Source: Neptunitalea chrysea
GTDB taxonomy: Bacteria; Bacteroidota; Bacteroidia; Flavobacteriales; Flavobacteriaceae
Reading direction: 5' to 3'
DNA: 64,000 nucleotides
NCBI RefSeq assembly: GCF_027924145.1
Contig: NZ_BRVP01000016.1
Location: 23,700-87,699 of the forward strand
Shown: positions 25,438 to 35,676 of the stretch, in pieces
Position numbering within the stretch: position 1 is the stretch's first letter
Layout: the number at the start of each line of letters is the position of its first letter
Notes under the pieces: model-generated
Told to the model about the DNA's origin: nothing
Database searches by the model: none
Seen by the model: only the letters and a program-made list of their open reading frames with translations
Position numbers and translations under genes: made by a program

Positions 25438-27564
25438 ATGGGAAGAGATTTAAAATACACCAGAAATATTGGGATTGCAGCACATATTGATGCTGGTAAA
25501 ACAACAACTACAGAGCGTGTTTTGTTTTATGCTGGAGTTAGTCATAAAATAGGAGAGGTGCATGATGGTGCTGCAACTATGGACTGGATGGAGCAAGAGC
25601 AAGAGCGTGGTATTACTATTACCTCTGCGGCTACTACATGTGAGTGGCAGTTTCCAAGAGAAAATGGAGTTCCTACTGAAGATGCTAAAGGTTACCAGTT
25701 TAATATAATTGATACTCCTGGTCACGTTGATTTTACAGTAGAGGTAAACCGTTCGTTAAGAGTTCTTGATGGATTGGTTTTCTTGTTTAGTGCTGTTGAT
25801 GGTGTAGAGCCTCAGTCTGAGACTAACTGGAGGTTAGCTGATAATTACAAAGTTCCACGTATGGGGTTTGTAAACAAAATGGACCGTCAGGGTTCTAACT
25901 TCTTAAACGTGTGTAAGCAGGTTAAAGAGATGTTAGGTTCTAATGCGGTGCCAATTGTATTGCCTATTGGTGATGAAGCTGATTTTAGAGGGGTTGTAGA
26001 TTTGGTTAAAAACCGTGCTATTGTATGGCATGAAGATAACTTTGGGTCTACTTTTGATGTAGTTGATATCCCTGCAGATATGGCTGATGAGGTAAGTGAG
26101 TATAGAGCTCATTTAATTGAAGCAGTTGCTGAGTATGATGAAGAATTAATGGAGAAGTTCTTTGAAGATGAAAACTCTATTACTGAAGATGAGGTTCACG
26201 CTGCATTAAGAGCTGCTGTTATGGATATGGCTATTATCCCAATGACTTGTGGTTCTTCATTTAAAAATAAAGGTGTACAGTTCTTGTTAGATGCTGTGTG
26301 TAGATATTTACCATCTCCTATTGATAAGGATGATATTGTAGGTATTAATCCTGTTACGGAAGAAGAGGTTACTCGTAAGCCATCTGTAAATGATCCGTTT
26401 GCTGCGTTAGCGTTTAAGATTGCGACAGACCCATTTGTTGGTCGTTTAGCGTTCTTCCGTGCGTATTCTGGTCGTTTAGATGCTGGTTCTTATGTGTTGA
26501 ATAACCGTTCTGGTAAAAAAGAGCGTATTTCTCGTATTTACCAAATGCACTCTAACAAACAAAATGCTATTGATTTTATTGAAGCTGGTGATATTGGAGC
26601 TGCTGTAGGTTTTAAAGATATTAAAACTGGAGATACGTTATCTGATGAGAAACATCCTATTGTATTAGAGAGTATGGAGTTTCCTGATCCGGTAATTGGT
26701 ATTGCTGTAGAGCCAAAAACAAAAGCTGATGTAGATAAGTTAGGTATGGCTTTAGCTAAATTAGCTGAAGAAGATCCTACGTTCCAAGTTAAGACTGATG
26801 AGGCTTCTGGGCAAACTATTATCTCAGGAATGGGTGAGTTACACTTAGATATCATCGTTGATCGTTTAAGACGTGAGTTTAAGGTTGAAGTTAACCAAGG
26901 TCAACCACAGGTTGAGTACAAGGAAGCTATTACTGCAGATGCAAATCACAGAGAGGTTTATAAAAAGCAGTCTGGTGGTCGTGGTAAATTTGCTGATATT
27001 GTGTTTACAATGGAGCCTGCTGAAGAAGGTAAAGTTGGACTTGAGTTTGTTAATCAAGTAAAAGGAGGTAACGTACCAAAAGAATATATTCCTAACGTAG
27101 AAAAAGGATTTAAAGAGGCTATGAAGAATGGTCCTTTAGCTGGATTCGAAATGGATGCTATGAAGGTTACCTTAAAAGACGGATCTTTCCACCCTGTGGA
27201 TTCTGATGGTTTATCTTTTGAATTGGCTGCTAAGATGGGGTATAAAGTAGCTGCTAAAGCTGCTAGAGCTGTTGTTATGGAGCCTATTATGAAGTTAGAG
27301 GTGATTACTCCTGAAGAAAATATGGGTGATATTGTTGGTGACTTAAACCGTCGTCGTGGACAAGTTAGTAGTATGGATGATAGAAATGGGGCTAAGTCTA
27401 TTAAGGCTACAGTACCTTTATCTGAAATGTTTGGTTATGTTACTTCTTTAAGAACGTTATCTTCTGGTAGAGCAACTTCAACTATGGAATTTTCTCACTA
27501 TGCTGAAACTCCTTCTAATATCTCTGAAGAGGTAATTAAAAAGGCTAAAGGTGTTGAAGCTTAA
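25438..27564 (+). CDS. fusA: Elongation factor G
   Basis: EF-G is the GTPase that drives translocation on the ribosome. The P-loop [12 protein letters not shown] is at residues 15-26, the switch region [11 protein letters not shown] near residue 59, G3 DTPGHVDF and G4 NKMD follow, and the C-terminal domains IV-V contain [11 protein letters not shown] and the [12 protein letters not shown] segment. The length of 708 residues is full. It sits between rpsG and rpsJ; the usual tuf gene is absent from this position. Confidence 0.99.
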   Translation: MGRDLKYTRNIGIAAHIDAGKTTTTERVLFYAGVSHKIGEVHDGAATMDWMEQEQERGITITSAATTCEWQFPRENGVPTEDAKGYQFNIIDTPGHVDFTVEVNRSLRVLDGLVFLFSAVDGVEPQSETNWRLADNYKVPRMGFVNKMDRQGSNFLNVCKQVKEMLGSNAVPIVLPIGDEADFRGVVDLVKNRAIVWHEDNFGSTFDVVDIPADMADEVSEYRAHLIEAVAEYDEELMEKFFEDENSITEDEVHAALRAAVMDMAIIPMTCGSSFKNKGVQFLLDAVCRYLPSPIDKDDIVGINPVTEEEVTRKPSVNDPFAALAFKIATDPFVGRLAFFRAYSGRLDAGSYVLNNRSGKKERISRIYQMHSNKQNAIDFIEAGDIGAAVGFKDIKTGDTLSDEKHPIVLESMEFPDPVIGIAVEPKTKADVDKLGMALAKLAEEDPTFQVKTDEASGQTIISGMGELHLDIIVDRLRREFKVEVNQGQPQVEYKEAITADANHREVYKKQSGGRGKFADIVFTMEPAEEGKVGLEFVNQVKGGNVPKEYIPNVEKGFKEAMKNGPLAGFEMDAMKVTLKDGSFHPVDSDGLSFELAAKMGYKVAAKAARAVVMEPIMKLEVITPEENMGDIVGDLNRRRGQVSSMDDRNGAKSIKATVPLSEMFGYVTSLRTLSSGRATSTMEFSHYAETPSNISEEVIKKAKGVEA

Positions 27565-27574
27565 ATTTTAAGAA

Positions 27575-27880
27575 ATGAGTCAAAAAATTAGAATAAAATT
27601 AAAGTCTTACGATCATAATTTAGTAGACAAGTCTGCTGAGAAGATTGTTAAAACGGTAAAAACAACAGGTGCTGTTGTTACGGGACCAATTCCGTTACCA
27701 ACTCACAAAAAGATATTTACTGTATTACGTTCTCCACACGTAAACAAAAAATCTAGAGAGCAGTTTCAATTAAGCTCTTATAAAAGATTATTAGATATCT
27801 ACAGTTCTTCTTCAAAAACGATTGATGCGTTAATGAAGTTAGAGTTACCAAGTGGGGTTGAAGTAGAGATCAAGGTATAA
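27575..27880 (+). CDS. rpsJ: 30S ribosomal protein S10
   Basis: S10 is a 30S head protein that also partners NusB in transcription antitermination. [20 protein letters not shown] at residues 4-23 and the segment [20 protein letters not shown] are diagnostic. It is 101 residues and 11 bases after fusA. A structured 138-base gap separates it from rplC, which is unusual in this otherwise tightly packed cluster. Confidence 0.99.
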   Translation: MSQKIRIKLKSYDHNLVDKSAEKIVKTVKTTGAVVTGPIPLPTHKKIFTVLRSPHVNKKSREQFQLSSYKRLLDIYSSSSKTIDALMKLELPSGVEVEIKV

Positions 27881-28018
27881 GTACCATATAGGAGGAAAGA
27901 CTTCTTCCTAAACATGTCCTGAGCTTGTTAGCAAGGGAAAAACGGAAAAAATACATTCAGGGTTAAAATGTGTTTTGACCCTGAATTTTTAATAACAAAT
28001 GTTTAATTAATAATAACT
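27881..28018 (+). promoter_or_regulatory. Structured leader/attenuator candidate before rplC-rplD
   Basis: Three hairpins can be read here: AGGAGGAA (27890-27897) with TTCTTCCT (27902-27909); CTTG with CAAG (27924-27935); and a 13-pair stem (27956-27968 with 27973-27985, one G-U) followed directly by TTTTT, which looks like an intrinsic terminator. The AGGAGG would be hidden in the first stem. A minimal frame AUG-UCC-UGA lies at 27914-27922. No promoter box is visible after the terminator-like hairpin, so rplC would depend on read-through. Confidence 0.55.
27956..27990 (+). terminator. Terminator-like hairpin inside the S10 operon
   Basis: A 13-pair stem with a TGTG loop and a following T run has the form of an intrinsic terminator between rpsJ and rplC. 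It must be bypassed at least in part for expression of all later genes, so it is probably conditional. Confidence 0.6.
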
Positions 28019-28636
28019 ATGTCTGGGTTAATTGGTAAAAAAATCGGAATGACCAGCATCTTTGATGAAAACGGGAAAAATATTCCTTGTACAGTGATTC
28101 AAGCTGGTCCATGCGTAGTTACCCAAGTCAGAACCAAAGAGGTTGACGGGTATGAGGCTCTTCAACTTGGTTTCGATGACAAAGAGGAAAAACGTGCTAA
28201 TAAGGCTGAATTAGGTCATGCTAAAAAAGCTGGTGTTGCTCCTCAAAAGAAAGTTGTTGAATTCCAAGATTTCGAAGAAGGTTATAAATTAGGTGATACT
28301 ATTACGGTAGAGCACTTTAATGAAGGAGAATTTGTATTTGTATCGGGAACATCAAAAGGTAAAGGTTTCCAAGGTGTTGTTAAAAGACACGGTTTTGCCG
28401 GAGTTGGGCAGTCAACTCACGGTCAGCATAACCGTTTAAGAGCTCCTGGTTCTGTTGGTGCTTCATCTTACCCATCACGTGTATTCAAAGGAATGCGTAT
28501 GGCAGGTAGAACTGGTGCAAAAAGAGTAACAGTAGAAAACTTAAAAGTATTGAAAGTGGTTGCAGATAAAAACCTTTTAGTTGTTAAAGGGTGTGTTCCT
28601 GGTCACAAAAATGCTTATGTAATCATTGACAAGTAA
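28019..28636 (+). CDS. rplC: 50S ribosomal protein L3
   Basis: L3 is an early 50S assembly protein near the peptidyl-transferase centre. [20 protein letters not shown] and the glycine-rich loop [18 protein letters not shown] near residue 115, which contains the glutamine region methylated in some bacteria, are diagnostic. It is 205 residues. Its stop overlaps the rplD start in TAATG, indicating coupled translation. The structured gap upstream suggests separate control. Confidence 0.99.
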   Translation: MSGLIGKKIGMTSIFDENGKNIPCTVIQAGPCVVTQVRTKEVDGYEALQLGFDDKEEKRANKAELGHAKKAGVAPQKKVVEFQDFEEGYKLGDTITVEHFNEGEFVFVSGTSKGKGFQGVVKRHGFAGVGQSTHGQHNRLRAPGSVGASSYPSRVFKGMRMAGRTGAKRVTVENLKVLKVVADKNLLVVKGCVPGHKNAYVIIDK

Positions 28637-29265
28637 TGGAAGTAGCAGTTTTAAATAGTAATGGAAAAGAAACAGGTAGAAAGGTTGAGCTTTCTAATGC
28701 TGTTTTTGGTATAGAGCCAAACAATCACGCTGTTTACTTAGATGTTAAGCAGTATTTGGCAAATCAACGTCAAGGTACGCACAAGGCTAAAGAAAGAGCT
28801 GAGATTGCAGGTAGTACTAGAAAGATTAAAAAACAAAAAGGAACTGGTACTGCTAGAGCTGGTAGTATTAAATCTCCTGTTTTTGTTGGTGGTGGTAGAA
28901 TTTTTGGACCAAGACCAAAGGATTATACTCAAAAATTGAGTAAAAGTCTTAAGAAGGTTGCTAGAAGATCAGCTTTAAGTTTAAAGGCGAAAGAGCAATC
29001 AATCTTAGTTTTAGAAGATCTTAATTTTGAAACTCCAAGCACTAAAGAATTCTCTAACGTTTTGAAAGCATTACAGTTAGATGGAAAAAAATCGCTTATA
29101 GTGTTGGGTGATTCAAATAAAAATGTATATTTGTCGTCACGCAATTTAAAAGGATCTGAAGTTGTAACCCCTTCAGAATTAAACACTTACAAGATTGTAA
29201 ATGCAAATAACCTAGTGTTTTTAGAAGGAGCATTAGAAGGAATTGAGTCGAATTTAAGTAAATAA
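28636..29265 (+). CDS. rplD: 50S ribosomal protein L4
   Basis: L4 helps form the exit tunnel and, in E. coli, represses its own operon at the S10 leader. The extended loop KQKGTGTARAGSIKSPVFVGGG (about residues 68-89) and the GPRPKDYTQKLSKSLKK segment are typical. It is 209 residues. Because the structured leader lies before rplC-rplD here, L4 is a reasonable but unproven candidate regulator. Confidence 0.99.
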   Translation: MEVAVLNSNGKETGRKVELSNAVFGIEPNNHAVYLDVKQYLANQRQGTHKAKERAEIAGSTRKIKKQKGTGTARAGSIKSPVFVGGGRIFGPRPKDYTQKLSKSLKKVARRSALSLKAKEQSILVLEDLNFETPSTKEFSNVLKALQLDGKKSLIVLGDSNKNVYLSSRNLKGSEVVTPSELNTYKIVNANNLVFLEGALEGIESNLSK

Positions 29266-29273
29266 GTAACGAA

Positions 29274-29564
29274 ATGAGTGTGTTAATTAAACCAATTATT
29301 ACGGAAAAAGTTACCGCTGATAGCGAAATCAACAACCGTTATGGTTTTTTTGTTGCTACTAATGCAAACAAAGTTGAGATCAAAAAAGCTGTTGAGGCAA
29401 CTTACGGGGTTACTGTAGAAAAAGTTCGTACTATGAATTACGGCCCTGAGAGAAAAACACGTTACACAAAAACCGGAATTCAGCATGGTAAAACAAATGC
29501 TGTTAAGAAGGCGATTGTTCAAGTAGCAGAAGGAGAGACTATCGATTTTTATAGTAATATATAA
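29274..29564 (+). CDS. rplW: 50S ribosomal protein L23
   Basis: L23 sits at the tunnel exit and docks the signal recognition particle and trigger factor. VLIKPIITEKVTADSE at the start and ATYGVTVEKVRTMNYGP near residue 43 are diagnostic. It is 96 residues, eight bases after rplD. Confidence 0.99.
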   Translation: MSVLIKPIITEKVTADSEINNRYGFFVATNANKVEIKKAVEATYGVTVEKVRTMNYGPERKTRYTKTGIQHGKTNAVKKAIVQVAEGETIDFYSNI

Positions 29565-29577
29565 GTAAAGACGAAAG

Positions 29578-30402
29578 ATGTCAGTTAGAAAATTAAAACC
29601 GATTACTCCCGGACAGCGATTTAGAGTAGTAAACGAATTTGACGCGATTACTGCTGATAAGCCGGAGAAAAGCTTGCTTGCTCCGTTAAAAAAGTCGGGA
29701 GGTAGAAACAGTCAAGGAAAAATGACTATGCGCTATATTGGTGGTGGTCATAAGAGAAAGTATCGTATTATTGATTTTAAAAGAAATAAAACTGGAGTTG
29801 AGGCTACAGTTGTTTCTATTCAGTACGATCCTAACAGAACTGCTTTCATAGCATTAGTACAGTATACTGATGGTGAGAAAAGTTATGTTATAGCACAAAA
29901 TGGTTTACAGGTAGGGCAAACTATCGTTTCGGGTGCAGATGCTGCTCCAGAAATTGGTAATGCAATGCCGCTAAGTGATATTCCTCTAGGTACTATTGTT
30001 TCTTGTGTTGAATTACGTCCTGGTCAAGGAGCTGTAATGGCGCGTTCTGCAGGAGCTTTTGCTCAGTTAATGGCAAAAGACGGGAAATATGCTACTATTA
30101 AGTTGCCTTCTGGTGAAACTCGTATGGTTTTAGCAGATTGTTTTGCAACGGTTGGGGTAGTGTCTAATTCAGATCATCAGTTAGTTGTTGGTGGTAAAGC
30201 TGGTAGAAGCAGATGGTTAGGAAGAAGACCAAGAACTAGACCAGTAGTAATGAACCCAGTAGATCACCCAATGGGTGGTGGTGAAGGTAGATCTTCAGGA
30301 GGTCACCCAAGATCTAGGAAAGGATTACCGGCTAAAGGATTTAGAACTCGTACTAAGACTAAGGCTAGTAATAAGTATATTGTAGAACGTAGAAAGAAAT
30401 AA
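29578..30402 (+). CDS. rplB: 50S ribosomal protein L2
   Basis: L2 binds 23S rRNA close to the peptidyl-transferase centre. The C-terminal stretch [20 protein letters not shown] near residue 222 contains the conserved histidine region, and [17 protein letters not shown] near residue 56 is also typical. It is 274 residues. It follows rplW by 13 bases. Confidence 0.99.
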   Translation: MSVRKLKPITPGQRFRVVNEFDAITADKPEKSLLAPLKKSGGRNSQGKMTMRYIGGGHKRKYRIIDFKRNKTGVEATVVSIQYDPNRTAFIALVQYTDGEKSYVIAQNGLQVGQTIVSGADAAPEIGNAMPLSDIPLGTIVSCVELRPGQGAVMARSAGAFAQLMAKDGKYATIKLPSGETRMVLADCFATVGVVSNSDHQLVVGGKAGRSRWLGRRPRTRPVVMNPVDHPMGGGEGRSSGGHPRSRKGLPAKGFRTRTKTKASNKYIVERRKK

Positions 30403-30413
30403 AACAGTAAGAA

Positions 30414-30692
30414 ATGGCACGTTCACTTAAAAAAGGACCTTTTGTACATTACAGTTTAGATAAGAAAGTACAAGCTAATATAGAGTCAGGTAAGAAAACA
30501 GTTATTAAAACATGGTCTAGAGCTTCTATGATTACTCCAGATTTTGTTGGTCAAACAATAGCTGTTCATAATGGTAAGCAATTTGTTCCTGTGTATGTTA
30601 CAGAAAACATGGTAGGACATAAATTGGGTGAGTTTTCTCCAACAAGATCTTTTAGAGGTCATGCTGGTGCAAAAAATAAAGGAAAAAAATAA
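30414..30692 (+). CDS. rpsS: 30S ribosomal protein S19
   Basis: S19 forms part of the 30S head with S13. [19 protein letters not shown] at the start and [18 protein letters not shown] near the end are diagnostic. It is 92 residues, 11 bases after rplB. Confidence 0.99.
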   Translation: MARSLKKGPFVHYSLDKKVQANIESGKKTVIKTWSRASMITPDFVGQTIAVHNGKQFVPVYVTENMVGHKLGEFSPTRSFRGHAGAKNKGKK

Positions 30693-30700
30693 AGTAAGCC

Positions 30701-31108
30701 ATGGGAGTTCGTAAAAGAAACAAAGCAGAAGAGATAAAAGAAGCTAAAAAGAGTTTAGCTTTTGCTAAGTTGAATAACTGCCCTACTTCTCCTCGTAAAA
30801 TGAGAATCGTTGCAGATTTAGTTAGAGGTCAGAAAGTAGAAAAAGCGCTTGCTATATTGAAATTCAATAGTAAAGAGGCGTCTCGCAAATTAGAGAAACT
30901 TGTGTTGTCTGCTATTGCAAACTGGCAAGCAAAGAATGAAGAGGCAAGTTTAGAGGATGCAGATTTATTCATCAAAGAAATTAGAGTAGACGGTGGTACG
31001 ATGTTAAAAAGATTACGTCCTGCACCACAAGGTCGTGCTCATAGAATTAGAAAACGTTCCAACCACGTAACAGTTGTGCTTGGATCTAATAATAACACTC
31101 AAAGCTAA
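30701..31108 (+). CDS. rplV: 50S ribosomal protein L22
   Basis: L22 lines the exit tunnel. [24 protein letters not shown] near residue 26 and the tip and C-terminal segment [22 protein letters not shown] are diagnostic. It is 135 residues, with an N-terminal basic extension of about 20 residues relative to the E. coli protein. Confidence 0.98.
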   Translation: MGVRKRNKAEEIKEAKKSLAFAKLNNCPTSPRKMRIVADLVRGQKVEKALAILKFNSKEASRKLEKLVLSAIANWQAKNEEASLEDADLFIKEIRVDGGTMLKRLRPAPQGRAHRIRKRSNHVTVVLGSNNNTQS

Positions 31109-31117
31109 GATAGAGAA

Positions 31118-31840
31118 ATGGGACAAAAGACAAATCCAATCGGAAATCGCCTTGGAATTATCAGAGGATGGGAGTCTAACTGGTATGGAGGAAATGATTA
31201 CGGAGATAAGTTAGCTGAAGATGATAAAATCAGAAAGTATGTTCATGCTCGTTTATCTAAAGCTAGTGTTTCTCGTGTAATTATCGAAAGAACTTTGAAG
31301 CTTGTAACCGTTACTATCACCACGGCTCGTCCAGGTATCATTATTGGTAAAGGCGGTCAGGAGGTAGACAAGCTAAAAGAAGAGCTTAAGAAAATTACCG
31401 AAAAAGAGGTTCAGATTAACATCTTTGAAATTAAAAGACCGGAGCTTGATGCGAATTTAGTTGCTGCAAGTATTGCTCGTCAGATCGAAAATAGAATTTC
31501 GTACAGAAGAGCAATTAAAATGGCTATTGCTGCTGCTATTCGTATGAATGCAGAAGGTATCAAAATTCAAATTTCAGGTCGTTTAAATGGTGCTGAGATG
31601 GCACGTTCTGAATCTTATAAGGAAGGAAGAATTCCTTTATCTACTTTTAGAGCTGACATTGATTACGCACTTGATGAAGCTCATACTACTTATGGTAGAT
31701 TGGGTATTAAGGTGTGGATTATGAAAGGCGAAGTGTACGGTAAGAGAGAGTTGTCTCCGCTTGTAGGAATGTCTAAGAAGCAAGGCGGAAAAGGTGGAAA
31801 TAATAATTCCGGGCAAAGAAAATCTCGCCGTAGAAAGTAA
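31118..31840 (+). CDS. rpsC: 30S ribosomal protein S3
   Basis: S3 is at the mRNA entry channel. [20 protein letters not shown] at the start, the KH-domain GxxG segment [19 protein letters not shown] near residue 75 and the later [19 protein letters not shown] are diagnostic. It is 240 residues with a glycine- and lysine-rich tail. Confidence 0.99.
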   Translation: MGQKTNPIGNRLGIIRGWESNWYGGNDYGDKLAEDDKIRKYVHARLSKASVSRVIIERTLKLVTVTITTARPGIIIGKGGQEVDKLKEELKKITEKEVQINIFEIKRPELDANLVAASIARQIENRISYRRAIKMAIAAAIRMNAEGIKIQISGRLNGAEMARSESYKEGRIPLSTFRADIDYALDEAHTTYGRLGIKVWIMKGEVYGKRELSPLVGMSKKQGGKGGNNNSGQRKSRRRK

Positions 31841-31860
31841 TTTTATAAAGAAAGGTAAAA

Positions 31861-32280
31861 ATGTTACAGCCAAAAAGAACCAAATTTAGAAAACAGCAGA
31901 AAGGCCGTATGAAAGGGATCTCTCAGAGAGGTTTTCAGCTTTCAAATGGTATGTTTGGTATTAAATCAATGGATTCTTCATTCATAACTTCACGTCAAAT
32001 AGAGGCGGCTCGTGTTGCTGCAACTCGTTACATGAAGAGAGAAGGTCAATTGTGGATTAAGATATTTCCAGATAAACCTATTACTAAGAAGCCTCTAGAG
32101 GTACGTATGGGTAAAGGTAAAGGTGCTCCGGAATACTGGGCAGCTGTTGTGAAACCAGGTAGAATTATGTTTGAAGTAGGTGGAGTGCCTATGGATGTAG
32201 CTAAAGAAGCTTTACGTCTTGCAGCTCAGAAACTGCCGGTAAGAACAAAGTTTGTTGTAGCACGAGATTATTCAGCTTAA
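31861..32280 (+). CDS. rplP: 50S ribosomal protein L16
   Basis: L16 contacts A-site t[22 protein letters not shown] at the start and the [20 protein letters not shown] segment near residue 83 are diagnostic. It is 139 residues, 21 bases after rpsC, followed closely by rpmC. Confidence 0.99.
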   Translation: MLQPKRTKFRKQQKGRMKGISQRGFQLSNGMFGIKSMDSSFITSRQIEAARVAATRYMKREGQLWIKIFPDKPITKKPLEVRMGKGKGAPEYWAAVVKPGRIMFEVGGVPMDVAKEALRLAAQKLPVRTKFVVARDYSA

Positions 32281-32292
32281 TTTTTTTTAATT

Positions 32293-32484
32293 ATGAAACA
32301 GTCAGAGATCAAAGAATTATCTGTTGCTGAGCTACAAGAGAAGCTTGGTGAATACAAGAAAAATTATGCAGATTTAAAAATGGCTCATGCTATTACACCG
32401 TTAGAGAACCCACTTCAAATTAGAAGTGTAAGAAAAACAGTGGCAAGATTAGCTTCAGAGCTTACAAAAAGAGAATTACAATAA
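32293..32484 (+). CDS. rpmC: 50S ribosomal protein L29
   Basis: L29 lies near the tunnel exit beside L23. The helical pair is visible: [20 protein letters not shown] and a second helix [20 protein letters not shown]. It is 63 residues, the normal size. Confidence 0.98.
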   Translation: MKQSEIKELSVAELQEKLGEYKKNYADLKMAHAITPLENPLQIRSVRKTVARLASELTKRELQ

Positions 32485-32498
32485 TTCTATTCTGCTTT

Positions 32499-32759
32499 AT
32501 GATGGAAAATAGAAATTTAAGAAAAGAAAGAGTAGGGGTAGTTACTAGCAATAAAATGGAGAAATCTATCGTGGTTTCAGAAGTTAAACGTGTTAAACAC
32601 CCTATGTACGGTAAGTTCGTGTTGAAAACAAAAAAATATGTTGCACACGACGAAAAGAACGATTGCAATATTGGTGATACAGTAAAAATAATGGAGACTC
32701 GTCCATTGAGTAAAACCAAATGTTGGAGGTTAGTTGAAATCCTTGAAAGAGCGAAGTAA
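32499..32759 (+). CDS. rpsQ: 30S ribosomal protein S17
   Basis: S17 is a primary 16S rRNA-binding protein. [20 protein letters not shown] near the start and [19 protein letters not shown] are diagnostic. It is 85-86 residues; two ATG codons in a row (32499 and 32502) are both possible starts. Confidence 0.98.
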   Translation: MMENRNLRKERVGVVTSNKMEKSIVVSEVKRVKHPMYGKFVLKTKKYVAHDEKNDCNIGDTVKIMETRPLSKTKCWRLVEILERAK

Positions 32760-32761
32760 TT

Positions 32762-33130
32762 ATGGTACAACAAGAGTCTAGATTAAAAGTAGCTGATAAT
32801 ACTGGAGCTAAAGAGGTTTTAGCAATCCGTATTTTAGGTGGTACAAAAAGAAGATATGCTTCTGTAGGTGACAAGATAGTTGTTACAGTAAAAGATTCAA
32901 CTCCTAACGGTAGCGTTAAAAAAGGACAAGTTTCTACTGCAGTTGTTGTACGTACCAGAAAAGAAGTAAGAAGACCTGATGGTTCTTATATCCGTTTCGA
33001 TGATAATGCTTGTGTTTTATTAAACCCTGCTGGCGAAATGAGAGGTACACGTGTATTTGGTCCTGTTGCCAGAGAACTTCGTGATAAACAATTTATGAAG
33101 ATTGTATCATTAGCACCAGAGGTGCTTTAA
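32762..33130 (+). CDS. rplN: 50S ribosomal protein L14
   Basis: L14 forms an inter-subunit bridge. [20 protein letters not shown], starting at residue 1, and [20 protein letters not shown] near residue 83 are diagnostic. It is 122 residues and starts two bases after rpsQ. Confidence 0.99.
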   Translation: MVQQESRLKVADNTGAKEVLAIRILGGTKRRYASVGDKIVVTVKDSTPNGSVKKGQVSTAVVVRTRKEVRRPDGSYIRFDDNACVLLNPAGEMRGTRVFGPVARELRDKQFMKIVSLAPEVL

Positions 33131-33145
33131 TACTGATGTATAGAA

Positions 33146-33460
33146 ATGATAAAGCTTAAAATAAAATCAGGAGATACTGTTAAAGTTATTGCCGGAGATC
33201 ATAAAGGTCAAACAGGTACTGTACTAAAAGTAGATCGTGAAAAGAATAAAGCGATTGTTGAAGGGTTAAACAAAGTGTCTAAGCATACAAAGCCTAGTGC
33301 TACTAATCCTCAAGGTGGAATCGTAGAGAAGGAAGCACCAATACATATTTCAAACTTATCTTTGTTAGATCCTAAGTCAAACGAGGCTACCAGAGTTGGT
33401 TTTGAAGAACGTGATGGTAAGAAAGTAAGATTTTCAAAAAAATCTAAAGAAGTATTATAA
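33146..33460 (+). CDS. rplX: 50S ribosomal protein L24
   Basis: L24 starts 50S assembly. The KOW motif is at the N-terminus ([20 protein letters not shown], from residue 7), followed by [14 protein letters not shown]. It is 104 residues and lies two bases before rplE. Confidence 0.98.
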   Translation: MIKLKIKSGDTVKVIAGDHKGQTGTVLKVDREKNKAIVEGLNKVSKHTKPSATNPQGGIVEKEAPIHISNLSLLDPKSNEATRVGFEERDGKKVRFSKKSKEVL

Positions 33461-33462
33461 TT

Positions 33463-34014
33463 ATGGCTTACGTTCCAAGATTAAAACAAGAGTATAAGGA
33501 CAAAGTTGTTGCTGCTCTTACAGAAGAATTCGGATATAAGAACGTGATGCAGGTTCCTGTTCTTAACAAAATAGTTGTTAGCCGTGGTGTTGGTGCAGCA
33601 GTTGCTGATAAGAAGATGATTGATTATGCTGTTGAAGAGTTAACTAAAATCACTGGCCAGAAAGCGGTTGCTACTATTTCTAAAAAGGACGTTGCTACTT
33701 TTAAATTACGTAAAGGTATGCCTATCGGTGCAAAAGTTACTTTACGTGGTGAAAGAATGTATGAGTTTTTAGATAGACTTATTACATCTGCACTACCAAG
33801 GGTAAGAGATTTTCATGGGATTAACGCTACCGGATTTGATGGTAGAGGAAATTATAACTTAGGTGTTACTGAGCAAATTATTTTCCCAGAAATCAATATT
33901 GATAAAATTCACAGAATTTCTGGTATGGATATAACATTTGTTACATCTGCAGAAACAGATAAAGAAGCTAAATCACTATTAACCGAATTAGGATTACCTT
34001 TTAAAAAGAATTAA
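33463..34014 (+). CDS. rplE: 50S ribosomal protein L5
   Basis: L5 binds 5S rRNA in the central protuberance. [20 protein letters not shown] at the start, [20 protein letters not shown] near residue 63 and [20 protein letters not shown] near residue 116 are diagnostic. It is 183 residues. Confidence 0.99.
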   Translation: MAYVPRLKQEYKDKVVAALTEEFGYKNVMQVPVLNKIVVSRGVGAAVADKKMIDYAVEELTKITGQKAVATISKKDVATFKLRKGMPIGAKVTLRGERMYEFLDRLITSALPRVRDFHGINATGFDGRGNYNLGVTEQIIFPEINIDKIHRISGMDITFVTSAETDKEAKSLLTELGLPFKKN

Positions 34015-34016
34015 GT

Positions 34017-34286
34017 ATGGCTAAAGAATCAATGAAAGCCCGCGAGGTTAAAAGACAGGCATTGGTAGATAAATATGCAGAGAAAAGAAAAGCTTTAAAA
34101 GAAGCTGGAGATTACGAAGCATTACAAAAATTACCAAAAAATTCTTCACCTGTTCGTTTACATAATCGTTGTAAATTAACTGGTAGACCAAAAGGGTATA
34201 TGCGTACTTTTGGCGTTTCTCGTGTAATGTTTAGAGAAATGGCTAACAAAGGGTTAATTCCTGGAGTTAAAAAGGCAAGTTGGTAA
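34017..34286 (+). CDS. rpsN: 30S ribosomal protein S14 (zinc-free type)
   Basis: S14 completes the 30S head. [20 protein letters not shown] at the start and [20 protein letters not shown] near residue 58 are diagnostic. It is 89 residues and keeps only one cysteine (NRCKLTG), so it is the long form that does not bind zinc. A 55-base gap follows. Confidence 0.98.
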   Translation: MAKESMKAREVKRQALVDKYAEKRKALKEAGDYEALQKLPKNSSPVRLHNRCKLTGRPKGYMRTFGVSRVMFREMANKGLIPGVKKASW

Positions 34287-34297
34287 GATTATAAATT

Positions 34298-34327
34298 GGT
34301 AGTAAGTTCTTTTAGAAAACTATTACC
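34298..34327 (+). promoter_or_regulatory. Hairpin in the rpsN-rpsH gap
   Basis: GGTAGTAAGTT (34298-34308) can pair with AACTATTACC (34318-34327) with a bulge, making an imperfect stem in a 55-base gap where gaps are otherwise about 2-20 bases. It lies 14 bases before the rpsH ATG. A role in S8 or S14 control is only a guess. Confidence 0.3.
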
Positions 34328-34341
34328 GCAAATTAATATAG

Positions 34342-34740
34342 ATGTATACAGATCCTATTGCAGATTATTTAACAAGAATTAGAAACGCTAATAGCGCAGG
34401 GCACAGAGTGGTAGAAATACCTGCTTCAAACCTTAAAAAAGAAATTACTAAGATCTTATTTGATCAGGGGTATATCTTAAGCTATAAGTTTGAAGATAAT
34501 TCAGTACAAGGTTCTATTAAAATTGCTTTGAAATATAATAAAGCTACTAAAGAGCCTGTAATTAGAAAGATTGAGCGTGTTAGTAAACCAGGTTTACGTA
34601 AATATGCTGGTAAATCGGAATTGCCAAGAGTTTTAAATGGTTTAGGTATTGCTATTGTTTCTACTTCTCATGGGGTAATGACAAGCAAACAAGCTAAGCT
34701 TGATAATGTTGGTGGTGAAGTTTTGTGTTACGTTTACTAA
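34342..34740 (+). CDS. rpsH: 30S ribosomal protein S8
   Basis: S8 binds the central domain of 16S rRNA and is the repressor of the spc operon in E. coli. MYTDPIADYLTRIRNANSAG at the start and GIAIVSTSHGVMTSKQAK near the end are diagnostic. It is 132 residues. A small hairpin precedes it. Confidence 0.99.
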   Translation: MYTDPIADYLTRIRNANSAGHRVVEIPASNLKKEITKILFDQGYILSYKFEDNSVQGSIKIALKYNKATKEPVIRKIERVSKPGLRKYAGKSELPRVLNGLGIAIVSTSHGVMTSKQAKLDNVGGEVLCYVY

Positions 34741-34759
34741 AATTTAAAGACAAGAAGAA

Positions 34760-35302
34760 ATGTCAAGAATAGGTAAAAGTCCAATTAAAGTACCTGCAGG
34801 TGTTACAGTAACCATTAATGGTGAACTAATTACAGTAAAAGGGAAATTAGGCGAATTAACTCAGGAAGTTAAAGACGTTGCTGTAAAGCAAGAGGATGGA
34901 CAATTAGTTTTAGAACCAAATGGAGAAACAAAAGCTCATAGTGCTAAACATGGTTTGTACAGAGCTTTAATCAATAATATGGTTGTTGGAGTTTCAGAAG
35001 GTTTTACTAAAGAATTAGAATTAGTTGGGGTAGGTTACAGAGCTAGTAATCAAGGTCAGAAGTTAGACTTAGCTTTAGGTTTTTCTCATAATATTGTATT
35101 AGAGTTAGCGCCAGAAGTAAAAGTGGAGACCGTATCTGAAAAAGGTAAAAACCCAATCGTTAAATTAACTTCACACGATAAACAATTAGTAGGTTTAGTA
35201 GCGGCTAAAATCCGTTCATTCCGTAAGCCAGAACCATATAAAGGTAAAGGTGTTAAGTTTGTAGGTGAAGTAATAAGAAGAAAAGCAGGTAAATCAGCTT
35301 AA
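34760..35302 (+). CDS. rplF: 50S ribosomal protein L6
   Basis: L6 lies near the factor-binding site. [20 protein letters not shown] at the start and the C-terminal segment [19 protein letters not shown] are diagnostic. It is 180 residues, 19 bases after rpsH. Confidence 0.99.
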   Translation: MSRIGKSPIKVPAGVTVTINGELITVKGKLGELTQEVKDVAVKQEDGQLVLEPNGETKAHSAKHGLYRALINNMVVGVSEGFTKELELVGVGYRASNQGQKLDLALGFSHNIVLELAPEVKVETVSEKGKNPIVKLTSHDKQLVGLVAAKIRSFRKPEPYKGKGVKFVGEVIRRKAGKSA

Positions 35303-35313
35303 TAATTAGCAAT

Positions 35314-35670
35314 ATGGCATTATCAAAGACTGAAAGAAGACAACGTATTAAGAACAGAATCAGAAAAGTGGTTAATGGAACCACTGAGAAACCAAGATTG
35401 GCTGTTTTTAGAAGTAATAATGAGATCTATGCTCAATTAGTGGATGATGTAAATGGTGTTACCATTACTGCTGCATCTTCAAGAGATAAAGATATCAGTT
35501 CTGTAAAAGCAACTAAAAGTGAGAAAGCTGCGCTTGTAGGTAAGTCGATTGCAGAGAAGGCTTTAAAAGCAGGTGTAGATTCAATCTCTTTTGATAGAGG
35601 TGGATATTTATACCATGGTAGAGTTAAATCATTAGCTGAAGGAGCTAGAGAAGCAGGACTTAAATTCTAA
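35314..35670 (+). CDS. rplR: 50S ribosomal protein L18
   Basis: L18 binds 5S rRNA with L5. [20 protein letters not shown] near the start and the end [20 protein letters not shown] are diagnostic. It is 118 residues. Confidence 0.99.
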   Translation: MALSKTERRQRIKNRIRKVVNGTTEKPRLAVFRSNNEIYAQLVDDVNGVTITAASSRDKDISSVKATKSEKAALVGKSIAEKALKAGVDSISFDRGGYLYHGRVKSLAEGAREAGLKF

Positions 35671-35676
35671 GAAATT

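Noticed and set aside
26538..27061. Several minus- and plus-strand frames of 60-105 codons within fusA
   Set aside because: fusA is certain over its full length; these are shadow frames with no start context of their own.
27890..27922. AGGAGG as a ribosome binding site for the AUG at 27914
   Set aside because: The spacing is about 18 bases, the site is buried in a hairpin, and the frame has only two codons. I kept it only as part of the leader candidate.
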